The notes beneath the pieces were generated by a model. It made no database searches. It saw only the letters and a list, made by a program, of their open reading frames with translations, and had not been told where the DNA came from. Positions 25,357-33,154 of a stretch of 64,000 nucleotides of DNA are shown here, in pieces. Positions within the stretch are counted from its first letter, which is position 1. Every line of letters starts with the position of its first letter. A program made the translations under genes and the position numbers. This DNA comes from Niveispirillum sp943370215. GTDB lineage: Bacteria > Pseudomonadota > Alphaproteobacteria > Azospirillales > Azospirillaceae. Where the stretch lies: positions 62,001 to 126,000 of the forward strand of contig CALRQC020000011.1 in the NCBI GenBank assembly GCA_943370215.1. Direction: 5' to 3'.

Positions 25357-25788
25357 TCAATCGTCGCGCTGGGTGCGCTCCATTCGTTCATGCCGCTCCT
25401 GGGCTTCCAGGCTCAGCGTGGCGATGGGCCGTGCTTCCAGACGGCGGACACCAATCGGCTCCCCCGTCTCCTCGCAATAGCCGTAATCGTCATTGGCGAT
25501 CCGTTCCAGAGCGCTATCGATCTTGGAGATCAGCTTGCGTTCCCGATCGCGCGTGCGCAATTCCAGGGCCCGATCCGTCTCCAGCGTCGCACGGTCGGCA
25601 ATGTCCGGCTCTTGCAAGCCGCCATCCTCATGCAGGCTGTTCAGCGTTTCGCTCGATTCCCGCAACAGTTCCACCCGCCACTGCAGCAGCTTGTGGCGGA
25701 AATACTGCTTCATCACGGGATTCATATATTCTTCGTCCTCGCTGGGACGATATCCGGGGGGCAACAGAGGCAACGATGATGACGACAT
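25357..25788 (-). CDS. dksA: RNA polymerase-binding protein DksA
   Basis: 143 aa. The core YMNPVMKQYFRHKLLQWRVE followed by a coiled coil and DYGYCEETGEPIGVRRLEAR then PIATLSLEAQERHE is DksA. Only one of the four zinc-finger cysteines remains (CEET ... ATLS), as in other alphaproteobacterial DksA proteins that work without the full C4 finger. DksA binds the RNA polymerase secondary channel and mediates the ppGpp response. The start at 25788 gives the usual length; the frame is open to 25875 but that extension looks non-coding. Confidence 0.93.
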   Translation of the reverse strand: MSSSSLPLLPPGYRPSEDEEYMNPVMKQYFRHKLLQWRVELLRESSETLNSLHEDGGLQEPDIADRATLETDRALELRTRDRERKLISKIDSALERIANDDYGYCEETGEPIGVRRLEARPIATLSLEAQERHERMERTQRDD

Positions 25789-25931
25789 CTTCAACGGTCC
25801 GATCCTGGGCCTCGAAACGAGGGCGGAGTATAGGGAGAGGCACCCGTCCCCGCAACATTCCTGCAGGGCACTCATGCAATCTTCTTAAATCCCGCTAGAA
25901 CAAGGGGTTAAATCCCGGATCGGGCGCTTGG

Positions 25932-25960
25932 AAACAATAAGGGCGACCCGCAGGCCGCCC
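25932..25960 (-). terminator. Terminator of fliX
   Basis: On the minus strand GGGCGGCC and GGTCGCCC pair over 8 bp (one G-U) around TGCG and are followed by TTATTGTTTCC, about 36 bp after the fliX stop. Confidence 0.75.
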
Positions 25961-25995
25961 CATCACCCCATCCGACCCAACACAAACGGACTTTA

Positions 25996-26412
25996 TCAGC
26001 CCCCGCTGGTCAGCTTGGCGATCTCCACCTGGGCCCGCAAATCAATCTCATCCAGCACTTCCTGCAGGCGGGGATCATCCAGATTCTCCCGCTGCACCTG
26101 CACCATGCGGACCAGATCGTGCAGCTTCTCCACGGGGAAGCTGCCGCTTAGCAGGCCGAGGCGCAACTCCTCCAACCGATCCAGAATATCCTCCCCGCGG
26201 GCCTGGGCGCGGCGGCGCTTGCCGGACAGGGCATCATCCACCTCCTGCAAGGCGAACAGGGGATTGATGCCGACAGCAGACTGCGAGCCGGAGGAGCGGA
26301 CGGCGCCTTCCTCCTCCCCCTCGTTCAGGTGGCTGGCGAACATGCCGCCGCCGCTTTTCTGCGCCTTCCGGACCTGGCCGGGGCGGGCGGAACCTGGACC
26401 CTCGATCTTCAT
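25996..26412 (-). CDS. fliX: Flagellar assembly regulator FliX
   Basis: 138 aa. Starts MKIEGPGSARPG and has the conserved C-terminal half LFALQEVDDALSGKRRRAQA, RGEDILDRLEELRLGLLSG. In Caulobacter FliX links early flagellar assembly to the activity of FlbD, the sigma-54 activator of class III/IV flagellar genes. It is divergent from flgI, the usual arrangement in alphaproteobacteria, and shares a 293-bp intergenic region containing a sigma-54 promoter facing flgI and a near-palindrome 38 bp before the fliX start. Confidence 0.92.
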   Translation of the reverse strand: MKIEGPGSARPGQVRKAQKSGGGMFASHLNEGEEEGAVRSSGSQSAVGINPLFALQEVDDALSGKRRRAQARGEDILDRLEELRLGLLSGSFPVEKLHDLVRMVQVQRENLDDPRLQEVLDEIDLRAQVEIAKLTSGG

Positions 26413-26449
26413 GGCCGTGGCAACAACTTCCCATCAAAGCGACAAGGAA

Positions 26450-26467
26450 CCGACACCTTGGTATCGG
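26450..26467. promoter_or_regulatory. Near-palindrome upstream of fliX
   Basis: CCGACACC-TT-GGTATCGG is an 18-bp inverted repeat with one mismatched pair, 38 bp upstream of the fliX ATG. It could be an enhancer or operator in the fliX/flgI control region (FlbD is the obvious candidate protein), but I know of no matching consensus. Confidence 0.35.
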
Positions 26468-26618
26468 TGCCGGGGATCATACATTATATAGGTATCATCC
26501 CGCCGCCTTGGACACATAGGGCAAATTTTTCCCAAAGGATCAGGGCGGCGGCGAAATTCCGCGACAACCCGGCAGGAATCGGGCGGCGGACGGCCGGAAA
26601 GCCGCACAATGGCTCAAC

Positions 26619-26634
26619 TGGCACAGAAATGGCA
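26619..26634 (+). promoter_or_regulatory. Sigma-54 promoter of flgI
   Basis: TGGCACAGAAATGGCA matches TGGCACG-N4-TTGCW at ten of the twelve defined bases, with the GG and GC dinucleotides at correct spacing, 72 bp upstream of the flgI ATG. Sigma-54 control of rod/ring/hook genes with FlbD and FliX is established in Caulobacter. Confidence 0.8.
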
Positions 26635-26705
26635 TTATCCTGGGTGAGACGAGGCGACAATGCCCGCCGGAACCGAATGAATTTCTGAAGAATCGGATCG
26701 ACGCC

Positions 26706-27860
26706 ATGGTGACGACCCAGCCCGAACGCTCCCCCCCCACCCGCCCGCTGCCGATGCTGCTGCTGGCCCTGGTGGCGGCGCTGACCGTGATGCTGACCCC
26801 CGGCACCGCCGGGGCGCAAAGCCGGATCAAGGATATCGCGAACATCGAAGGTGTGCGCGACAATATGCTGATCGGCTATGGGCTGGTGGTCGGCCTGAAT
26901 GGCACGGGCGATACGATCAACAATTCCCCCTTCACCGAACAGAGCCTGATCGGCATGTTGGAGCGGCTGGGCGTCAATGTCCGGGGCGATACGATCCGCA
27001 CCAAGAATGTCGCCGCGGTGATGGTGACAGCCACCCTGCCGCCCTTCAGTTCACAAGGCTCGCGCATCGATGTCTCGGTGGCCGCCATGGCGGATTCGAA
27101 GAATCTGCTGGGCGGCACCTTGCTGGTGACACCGCTGCTGGGTGCCGATGGCGAGGTCTATGCCGTGGCCCAGGGGGCCGTGGCGGTCGGCGGCTTCTCC
27201 GCCCAGGGGGCTGCCGCCTCCATCACGCGCGGGGTGCCCACCAATGGTCGGATTGCCGGCGGTGCCATCGTCGAACGGGAGATCGATTTCGCCCTGTCTG
27301 ACCTGCCCTATCTGCGCCTGTCCCTGCGCAACCCGGATTTCACCACTGCCATGCGCACGGCCGAGGCCATCAACCAGCAATTTGGCCGCAATACCGCCAA
27401 AGCCATCGACCCCGCCGCCGTGATGATCGACGTGCCGATGGCGCGCAAGGCTGATCTGGTCTCTTTCATCCGCGATGTGGAGCAATTGCGCGTCCAGCCC
27501 GACCAGCCGGCCCGGGTGGTGATCGACGAGGCATCGGGTGTGATCGTCATGGGTGAGAATGTGCGGATCAGCACGGTCGCCATTGCCCAGGGCAACCTGA
27601 CCATCCGCATCACCGAAACACCCCAGGTCTCCCAACCCGGCCCGCTGTCACAGGGTGGCCAGACGGCCGTGGTACCCCGCACCAACATCCAGGTGGATGA
27701 AGGAGCCGACAAGAAGCTGGCCGTCATGCCGGCAGGTGTCTCGCTCCAGGAATTGGTCCACAACCTGAATGCGCTGGGGATCGGTCCGCGTGATATGATC
27801 TCCATCCTGCAATCCATCAAAGCTGCTGGCGCGCTACAGGCCGAGATCGAGGTGATGTGA
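26706..27860 (+). CDS. flgI: Flagellar P-ring protein FlgI
   Basis: 384 aa. A signal peptide (cleavage near residue 37, TAGAQS) leads to the FlgI sequence: SRIKDIANIEGVRDNMLIGY, GLVVGLNGTGDTINNSPFTE, GGTLLVTPLLGADGEVYAVA and the C-terminal AGVSLQELVHNLNALGIGPR. FlgI forms the periplasmic P ring around the flagellar rod. The start codon follows a weak ribosome site; no better in-frame start exists before the signal peptide. It is the first gene of a coupled trio with the FlgJ-like and FlgN-like genes and is served by the sigma-54 promoter at 26619. Confidence 0.97.
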   Translation: MVTTQPERSPPTRPLPMLLLALVAALTVMLTPGTAGAQSRIKDIANIEGVRDNMLIGYGLVVGLNGTGDTINNSPFTEQSLIGMLERLGVNVRGDTIRTKNVAAVMVTATLPPFSSQGSRIDVSVAAMADSKNLLGGTLLVTPLLGADGEVYAVAQGAVAVGGFSAQGAAASITRGVPTNGRIAGGAIVEREIDFALSDLPYLRLSLRNPDFTTAMRTAEAINQQFGRNTAKAIDPAAVMIDVPMARKADLVSFIRDVEQLRVQPDQPARVVIDEASGVIVMGENVRISTVAIAQGNLTIRITETPQVSQPGPLSQGGQTAVVPRTNIQVDEGADKKLAVMPAGVSLQELVHNLNALGIGPRDMISILQSIKAAGALQAEIEVM

Positions 27861-28255
27861 TGAGCGACTTCAAACTCTCCCCCCCCGGCTTCGATGCCCA
27901 GGCCCTGGCCCAGGTGCGGGGATCGGCCGTTCCCCGCACACCCGGTGTGAAATCCCCCGACGCGCAGGGAGAAACGGCGGCCGGCGTGGATAAGGCGGCG
28001 CAGGATTTCGAAGGGGTGTTCCTGTCGCAGATGATGTCGCAGATGTGGACCGATGTGGATACCGACCCGAATTTTGGCGGCGGCGAAGCAGAGAAAACCT
28101 GGCGCGGCATGATGATCGAGGAATATGGCAAGCAGATCGCAAAGGCCGGTGGCGTCGGTATTTCCAGCGAAGTCAAACAGGCCATGCTGCGGATGCAGGA
28201 ACAGGCCCAGAGCGGTAACCCGCTGGCCGGCATGACGAACAAGGGGGAAAAATGA
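27860..28255 (+). CDS. Rod-binding protein, FlgJ N-terminal domain type (CheL)
   Basis: 131 aa. The region DKAAQDFEGVFLSQMMSQMW then TWRGMMIEEYGKQIAKAGGV is the FlgJ rod-binding domain; the muramidase domain of enteric FlgJ is absent, as is normal for the short alphaproteobacterial protein often called CheL. It helps assemble the flagellar rod in the periplasm. The start ATG overlaps the flgI stop (TGATG at 27858-27862); a GTG at 27857 is also in frame. Its end overlaps the FlgN-like start by 4 bp. Confidence 0.88.
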   Translation: MSDFKLSPPGFDAQALAQVRGSAVPRTPGVKSPDAQGETAAGVDKAAQDFEGVFLSQMMSQMWTDVDTDPNFGGGEAEKTWRGMMIEEYGKQIAKAGGVGISSEVKQAMLRMQEQAQSGNPLAGMTNKGEK

Positions 28256-28695
28256 GCGCAAACAGCCGCGCGCAAGCGCTGGTGGACGCGATGCAACGCC
28301 TGACGGCCTTGTTCGAGGAGGAAAATGCCGCCATCCGCAGCCGCAATCTGCCCGCCCTGACGGACATTGCCAGCCGCAAGACCCTGATGGTGCGCACCTA
28401 TGAGGATTGTGTGCGGTCAATCAAACACGATCCCGACGAATTGCGCACCCTGGATGAAAGCGTGCGCGATGCGTTGAAACAGGAAACCGAACGTTTCATC
28501 GACAATACGTTGATCCATGCCCGTCTGGCCCGCGCCGCGGCGCAGGTGACGCAATCCACCGTCAATACCATGGTCAATGCCATCAACCGCGCCCGGGCCG
28601 AGGAAGGGGCCTATACACGGCGTGGCGGCATGGTGATGCCCGCTGCCTATGCCCGCAAAACCACCCCCAGCATGACATTGGACCGGCGACTCTGA
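28252..28695 (+). CDS. FlgN-like flagellar chaperone
   Basis: 147 aa, helical and cytoplasmic. ALVDAMQRLTALFEEENAAI, RSRNLPALTDIASRKTLMVR and the long helices that follow have the pattern of FlgN-type chaperones for hook-associated proteins FlgK and FlgL. Position directly after the FlgJ-like gene (ATGA overlap at 28252-28255) supports this. The sequence family is weakly conserved, so the call rests on both pattern and neighbourhood. Confidence 0.75.
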   Translation: MSANSRAQALVDAMQRLTALFEEENAAIRSRNLPALTDIASRKTLMVRTYEDCVRSIKHDPDELRTLDESVRDALKQETERFIDNTLIHARLARAAAQVTQSTVNTMVNAINRARAEEGAYTRRGGMVMPAAYARKTTPSMTLDRRL

Positions 28696-28760
28696 TCGAG
28701 AATATCGATCCAAGGCGATCAGGCCGGTCGCAGTTCATATCACCGGCAGCCTCTGCCCCG

Positions 28761-28805
28761 GAACAGAGCGTCCGAAGGCGGAGTTGCCTTTGGGGAGTTC
28801 TGTTC
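28761..28805. repeat. Imperfect palindromic element (REP-like)
   Basis: A 45-bp hairpin with outer arms GAACAGA/TCTGTTC and inner CCGAAGGC/GCCTTTGG. Its shape and core (CCAAAGGC ... GCCTTCGG on the other strand) resemble the element at 10416-10462, suggesting a dispersed repeat. It lies in the 366-bp gap between the FlgN-like gene and fliK. Confidence 0.5.
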
Positions 28806-28865
28806 ACGGACAGACTGATCTGAAGCCGGCTGTACTGCCAATTAAACGAAGCAGATTCTGGAAAA

Positions 28866-28901
28866 AAGGCGCCCCGCCATCGGCCGGGCGCCTTCTTCCT
28901 T
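28866..28901 (+). terminator. Terminator of the flgI operon
   Basis: AAGGCGCCC and GGGCGCCTT pair over 9 bp around an 11-nt loop and are followed by the pyrimidine-rich TCTTCCTTT. Confidence 0.75.
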
Positions 28902-28906
28902 TAAAA

Positions 28907-28931
28907 CACCCCGGCAAGCCTTGCCGGGGTG
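28907..28931. repeat. Perfect 12-bp palindrome upstream of fliK
   Basis: CACCCCGGCAAG and CTTGCCGGGGTG are exact complements separated by one base. It lies 6 bp after the terminator tail and 79 bp before the fliK sigma-54 element; it may be part of the terminator region or an activator site. Confidence 0.5.
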
Positions 28932-29009
28932 GGGGCAGGAACTACCGCCCGGCAGCGGTTCCACAGGGCAACGCCCGCTGAGAGAAGCGGATTCTCAAGG
29001 GGCCGTCAT

Positions 29010-29025
29010 TGGCACGATGGCTGCA
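29010..29025 (+). promoter_or_regulatory. Sigma-54 promoter of fliK
   Basis: TGGCACGATGGCTGCA matches TGGCACG-N4-TTGCW at eleven of the twelve defined bases. The expected transcript start is about 29037, 25 bp before the ATG chosen for fliK. Because the promoter lies inside the longer open frame from 28921, it also rules that start out. Confidence 0.88.
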
Positions 29026-29061
29026 TACCTGACAAGCCGACCCCAGCGCAGGAAGCCCATC

Positions 29062-31983
29062 ATGGACATTGCCAGCCTCTTCACCACCCCAACAGCGCCG
29101 AGCGGCGCTACGGCCGGCATGGGTACCCAGACGGGTGACATCACGGCCATTATGGGCCGTGATGAGGTTGAAAGCTTCAACCGTCTGCTGAAAGGCTTCC
29201 TGGACAATGGCGCCGCCCCCGGCAGCCCAATGCTGTCACTGCGGGCCATGGCGGAAAATGGCGGCAATCCAACACAACTCGATCTGGTGCAGGGAACCAA
29301 CCAGGCAGCACCTGACCTGAAGGCAGAGACCGCCCTGGTGACGGGGGACAGCGCATTGTCGCATTCGATGCGCAGCACAACGCCTGAGATGCGCTGGCAG
29401 CAAGCAGGGCTGAATCTGCTGGCCATGGGACAAGCGGATGAAGCCACACCGCCCCTGAGCGACGAGGTGACTTCCTTTCTCAACGATCTCAGCGCCTTGA
29501 TGCGGCAGCAGGGACTATTCGCCGCAAAGTCGACCTCAAAGACCGAAGAGGAAGGGAGCGACGGTGGGGCCGTCATATCCGATACGAAGGCCAAGACAGC
29601 GGATGGTGGCACTGTCGCCGCCATCACACCCATGGTCGGTGTGGCCACGCCCATCCCCCCCAGTCCGCCTATTGACCTAAAGCCCACCCTCTCCTTGAAT
29701 AATGCCCCAGCAGGGGAGATGACCGCGCCCACTGGCACCGCCAAACCTGCTGATCTGCTGATTGCAACGCCAGCGGCCGGGGGAACGGCCGGTGGTATTG
29801 CTCAGCCTGCGGCTGCGCCCCTGCAAGCGGGGACCGGAGCGGATGCCACAGGCCCTGCCTCGGGCCGCAATGCAGCGCCTGATCTCAGCAAGGGATTGGC
29901 TTTGCCCTCCGGCACGCCCCCGGCCGCCGCGCAAGCCGCACAGGAGGCCGCGCAAGCCGGACAGAAGATTGTCTCCGATGTCGGCGCTGATACCGCTTCC
30001 GCACAGTCCATCGGGGATACCCCGGTGCCATTGCCGATGCCCCAGCCATCGATCACGATGAAGGCCGGGCAAGAGAACGCGGCGCGCAACCCCGATGGTT
30101 CGGTGTCGAGTGCGCTCCGGCCCGCTATACCAACGGGCGCAAAGGAGCCCGCCATCACACCGCGCCCTCCCGGGACGGGTCCGGGCAATGATGCGCAGAT
30201 GGCCATGGTGGAACCAACCGTCAGCACCATTTCCCCCCCGCCAGGGGGGGCAGCACCTGTCAGCGCAGCACCAACGCAGGTGCAGACGCCTGCCGCCGTC
30301 GCTGGAACGCCCCACGCGGGCAGCATCGTTCTTCCGGCTGGGATGCAACCGGTCACCAACGGTGAACAGGTTGCCATTGCCAAAACCGGCCCTGTGTCAT
30401 CCACAACAGAACAGATGGCCGCCAGCAACGTTACGAATGCTGTTGCTGGCGCGATGACCACGGATAGTGCACCCCCGGCGCTACCCCCGGCAATCGGGGA
30501 CACAAAGCCTGTGCCTGCACCATCCGGCATCGCCCCCACGATTAGCGGCCCCCCGGACGCCCAGGCTGGACAGAGCCGATCGGACACGACGGTCCATAGC
30601 GCCGAGCCGGCAGCCACGGTTACACCGGTCAGCATCCAGACGACCCGAACTGCCGGCATGTCCGATGAACCCCTGGTCGCAGAACCCGCGCAACCTGCGG
30701 CAGCGGATCGCGTCCAGGGGGCTGCCGTCAGCAAGGGCGACCATGCTGCGGTGAAGACCGGCAGCACAAAGGCGGCCAGCCCGGCAGCAGCAACCGCTCA
30801 GGTTGACGTGGATAAACAGCCTGCCGATCCCTCTCCCAGCGTGACGGCGGCACCGGCACAACAGGCGGCAACGCTGACACCGCAGCCGGCAAATTCTGCC
30901 GCTACCGCCAGCACGACCCCGGTCAGCGCCCCCCATCCGCAGGAAGTCAAAGGACAGGTTGCCGCCCAGCAGCCGGCGCCGCAGCCGGCAGCCACGACCG
31001 CCCCGGATAATGGAGAGACGGCAGCACCGACAATAACGGCATCAACCGAGATCAACCGTTCCACGGACACCCAGGCACGCCAGCCAACCACGACCGCCGC
31101 CCATCGCGTCGGCGTGGAGGTGAAGGCTGACCAGACGACCGACGATGGCGCTTCGGATGCGGACACCCCCGCATCCGAAGCCGCAGGGCACAAGGAAAGC
31201 GGCAAGCCACACCGGATGCTGGCCCCCAACCATACCGATCCCGAGACGAAGGCACACCCGACGACGGACATGGGCGGGGAGCGGGTACAGCAAACGGCAA
31301 CGCGCCCCACCACCCCGACACCGACCAATGCCGGTACGGCTGACGCCCTGCTCACCCGTGCCGTGGGGGAAGTAAACTCCGGCACCGGTGACGAACTCGG
31401 ATCGGAACAGCAGGGTACGCAAAGCGGCGCGGGCAGCGCCGGGCTGGAAGAAGCCACACTCAATGCCACAGCGGACGGCAGCAGGATCGGCACAGCCGAC
31501 TTCAGCCAACATCTGCGCCAAACCAGCGCGCCCGGTGCACCGCATCGCCCTGGCGCCAATCCTCCCGCCACCTATCAGGTGGCTGTGCAGATGCAGCGGG
31601 CAGTCCAGGATGGCAATGACAAGCTCTCCATCCAGCTTCGTCCTTATGATCTGGGACGGGTCGATGTTCAGTTGGAGTTCAACAAGGATGGGACATTGCG
31701 GGCCAAGGTGACGGCGGACAGCTTCCAGACCCTGGAACTGTTGCAGAAGGACAGCCGGAACCTGGAAAACGCCCTGCGGGAGGCCGGCCTCAGCACGGAT
31801 CAGAACAGCCTCAGCTTCTCCTTGCGTGATGACGGTGATCAGGCGCAGCGCCAGCAGCAGGAAAAACAGCAGGACCAGAAATCTGGCACGCGGTTTGCTT
31901 CTATAGAGGTTGAGGAAGAGAGTCCGGCAATCCCTGCCTACCGCCCCATTTTGGGGCCTGGGCGGGTTGATGTCAGGATCTGA
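29062..31983 (+). CDS. fliK: Flagellar hook-length control protein FliK
   Basis: 973 aa, roughly twice the usual FliK. A very long Ala/Pro/Thr/Gly-rich, low-complexity region (about residues 190-830) precedes the conserved C-terminal Flg_hook domain (VAVQMQRAVQDGNDKLSIQL then RPYDLGRVDVQLEFNKDG, TLRAKVTADSFQTLELLQ), ending in a Gln-rich tail. FliK is a secreted ruler that switches export from hook to filament; a longer disordered part would allow a longer hook, which is inference. Start at 29062: GCAGGAAG lies 8 bp upstream and the sigma-54 promoter just before. flgD follows after 29 bp. Confidence 0.92.
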   Translation: MDIASLFTTPTAPSGATAGMGTQTGDITAIMGRDEVESFNRLLKGFLDNGAAPGSPMLSLRAMAENGGNPTQLDLVQGTNQAAPDLKAETALVTGDSALSHSMRSTTPEMRWQQAGLNLLAMGQADEATPPLSDEVTSFLNDLSALMRQQGLFAAKSTSKTEEEGSDGGAVISDTKAKTADGGTVAAITPMVGVATPIPPSPPIDLKPTLSLNNAPAGEMTAPTGTAKPADLLIATPAAGGTAGGIAQPAAAPLQAGTGADATGPASGRNAAPDLSKGLALPSGTPPAAAQAAQEAAQAGQKIVSDVGADTASAQSIGDTPVPLPMPQPSITMKAGQENAARNPDGSVSSALRPAIPTGAKEPAITPRPPGTGPGNDAQMAMVEPTVSTISPPPGGAAPVSAAPTQVQTPAAVAGTPHAGSIVLPAGMQPVTNGEQVAIAKTGPVSSTTEQMAASNVTNAVAGAMTTDSAPPALPPAIGDTKPVPAPSGIAPTISGPPDAQAGQSRSDTTVHSAEPAATVTPVSIQTTRTAGMSDEPLVAEPAQPAAADRVQGAAVSKGDHAAVKTGSTKAASPAAATAQVDVDKQPADPSPSVTAAPAQQAATLTPQPANSAATASTTPVSAPHPQEVKGQVAAQQPAPQPAATTAPDNGETAAPTITASTEINRSTDTQARQPTTTAAHRVGVEVKADQTTDDGASDADTPASEAAGHKESGKPHRMLAPNHTDPETKAHPTTDMGGERVQQTATRPTTPTPTNAGTADALLTRAVGEVNSGTGDELGSEQQGTQSGAGSAGLEEATLNATADGSRIGTADFSQHLRQTSAPGAPHRPGANPPATYQVAVQMQRAVQDGNDKLSIQLRPYDLGRVDVQLEFNKDGTLRAKVTADSFQTLELLQKDSRNLENALREAGLSTDQNSLSFSLRDDGDQAQRQQQEKQQDQKSGTRFASIEVEEESPAIPAYRPILGPGRVDVRI

Positions 31984-32012
31984 TGTAACCCCGAGCGGGA
32001 AAGAAGGTCACC

Positions 32013-32726
32013 ATGTCCGTCTCCAACGCCGCCAACGCGTTAAAAAGCAGTGCCAGCAATGCCAATGGCACGAAAAACACGGCCACCACCAGCGCCAGCG
32101 GCGGGGCGGCGGCGACAACCAAATCCCTGAAAGATCTTTCGCAGAATTATGAAACCTTCCTGCGACTGTTGACGGCTCAGCTCCAGAACCAGGATCCGCT
32201 GCAGCCACAGGATACGGCGGCTTTCACCAACCAGTTGGTCCAGTTCTCCCAGGTCGAACAGCAGATCGCCGGGAACAAGAAGCTGGATGATATGGTGGCT
32301 GCCATTAACAATGGTCAGCCCAACCAGGCCTTGGGCTATCTGGGCAAAACCGTGGAAATACAGTCCAATGGCCTGGCCTTGCAGGATGGCAAGTCCCATC
32401 TTACCGTGAGCACCGATGTGCCCGCCAGCAGCTCCGTGCTGGAAATCAGCGACGCCAAGACCAACAAGGTCATCCGCACCATCGAGCTGCAAAAGACCGC
32501 CGGTACCCAGGATGTGAATTGGGATGGCAAGGATGCCGACGGCAAGCAACTGGATGACGGCACCTTTGTCGCCAAAGTCAAAGCAAAAGGGGCGGATGGC
32601 AAGGCCATCGATGCCCAGGTTCTGACCTTCGGCAAAGTGACGGGGGTGGATCTCACGAGTGGCGAGCCGCATCTGATGTTGGGCAAGCTGCCGATCAAAA
32701 TGTCCAACGTCCTGTCCGTTAAGTAA
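32013..32726 (+). CDS. flgD: Flagellar hook cap / assembly protein FlgD
   Basis: 237 aa. The N-terminal signature YETFLRLLTAQLQNQDPLQP then QDTAAFTNQLVQFSQVEQQI is FlgD, followed by the FlgD Ig-like and Tudor-like domains (LGYLGKTVEI, NWDGKDADGKQLDDGTFVAK). FlgD caps the growing hook and is exported by the flagellar type III system. It is in the same transcript as fliK. flgE, which often follows, is not present; sciP follows instead. Confidence 0.96.
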   Translation: MSVSNAANALKSSASNANGTKNTATTSASGGAAATTKSLKDLSQNYETFLRLLTAQLQNQDPLQPQDTAAFTNQLVQFSQVEQQIAGNKKLDDMVAAINNGQPNQALGYLGKTVEIQSNGLALQDGKSHLTVSTDVPASSSVLEISDAKTNKVIRTIELQKTAGTQDVNWDGKDADGKQLDDGTFVAKVKAKGADGKAIDAQVLTFGKVTGVDLTSGEPHLMLGKLPIKMSNVLSVK

Positions 32727-32814
32727 GGGTAACCAAAGTTATTTTACAGGTTTTCACCGTTTGTTAATGGCGCTGATCTTATCGATGGGGGTACCCCGTT
32801 GATTGAGGTCAACA

Positions 32815-33120
32815 ATGACCATTGTAACCCGCAACGGCGCGGACGACATATCCGGCGCCACTTCCCATGCCTCCGACGTCACCACTCTGACCTTGGAAGA
32901 TTTGCCGCCACCGGATACCCGGCGCTGGGTAATGCGCCGCAAGGCCGAGGTGGTCGCCGGGGTGCGTGCCGGGGTTTTGACCTTTGCGGATGCCTGCGCC
33001 CGTTACGGCTTATCGGAAGAGGAACTGGCCTCCTGGCAGCGCCTGATCGATCGCCACGGGGTGAAGGCATTACGTGTCACCCGCCTGCAGGATTACCGAC
33101 GCCCCATCGGGATGGATTGA
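32815..33120 (+). CDS. sciP: SciP-type CtrA inhibitor (DUF1153)
   Basis: 101 aa. LTLEDLPPPDTRRWVMRRKA, EVVAGVRAGVLTFADACARY, GLSEEELASWQRLIDRHGVK is the DUF1153 helix-turn-helix family. In Caulobacter SciP binds CtrA and blocks transcription of CtrA targets, including flagellar genes. The start at 32815 has GAGGT 7 bp upstream; a TTG at 32803 is also in frame. It sits directly after flgD, consistent with a role in flagellar or cell-cycle timing. The symbol is by homology; function in this organism is not shown. Confidence 0.9.
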   Translation: MTIVTRNGADDISGATSHASDVTTLTLEDLPPPDTRRWVMRRKAEVVAGVRAGVLTFADACARYGLSEEELASWQRLIDRHGVKALRVTRLQDYRRPIGMD

Positions 33121-33154
33121 TCCTCCCTGCCGGGCTGATAACGATATAACGGTT

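Noticed and set aside
25357..25788. DksA with a degenerate zinc finger as a possible pseudogene or novel variant
   Set aside because: Loss of three of four cysteines is normal for alphaproteobacterial DksA; the protein is otherwise complete.
28921..29061. Longer FliK start at 28921
   Set aside because: A near-consensus sigma-54 promoter (29010-29025) lies inside that extension and a ribosome site precedes 29062.
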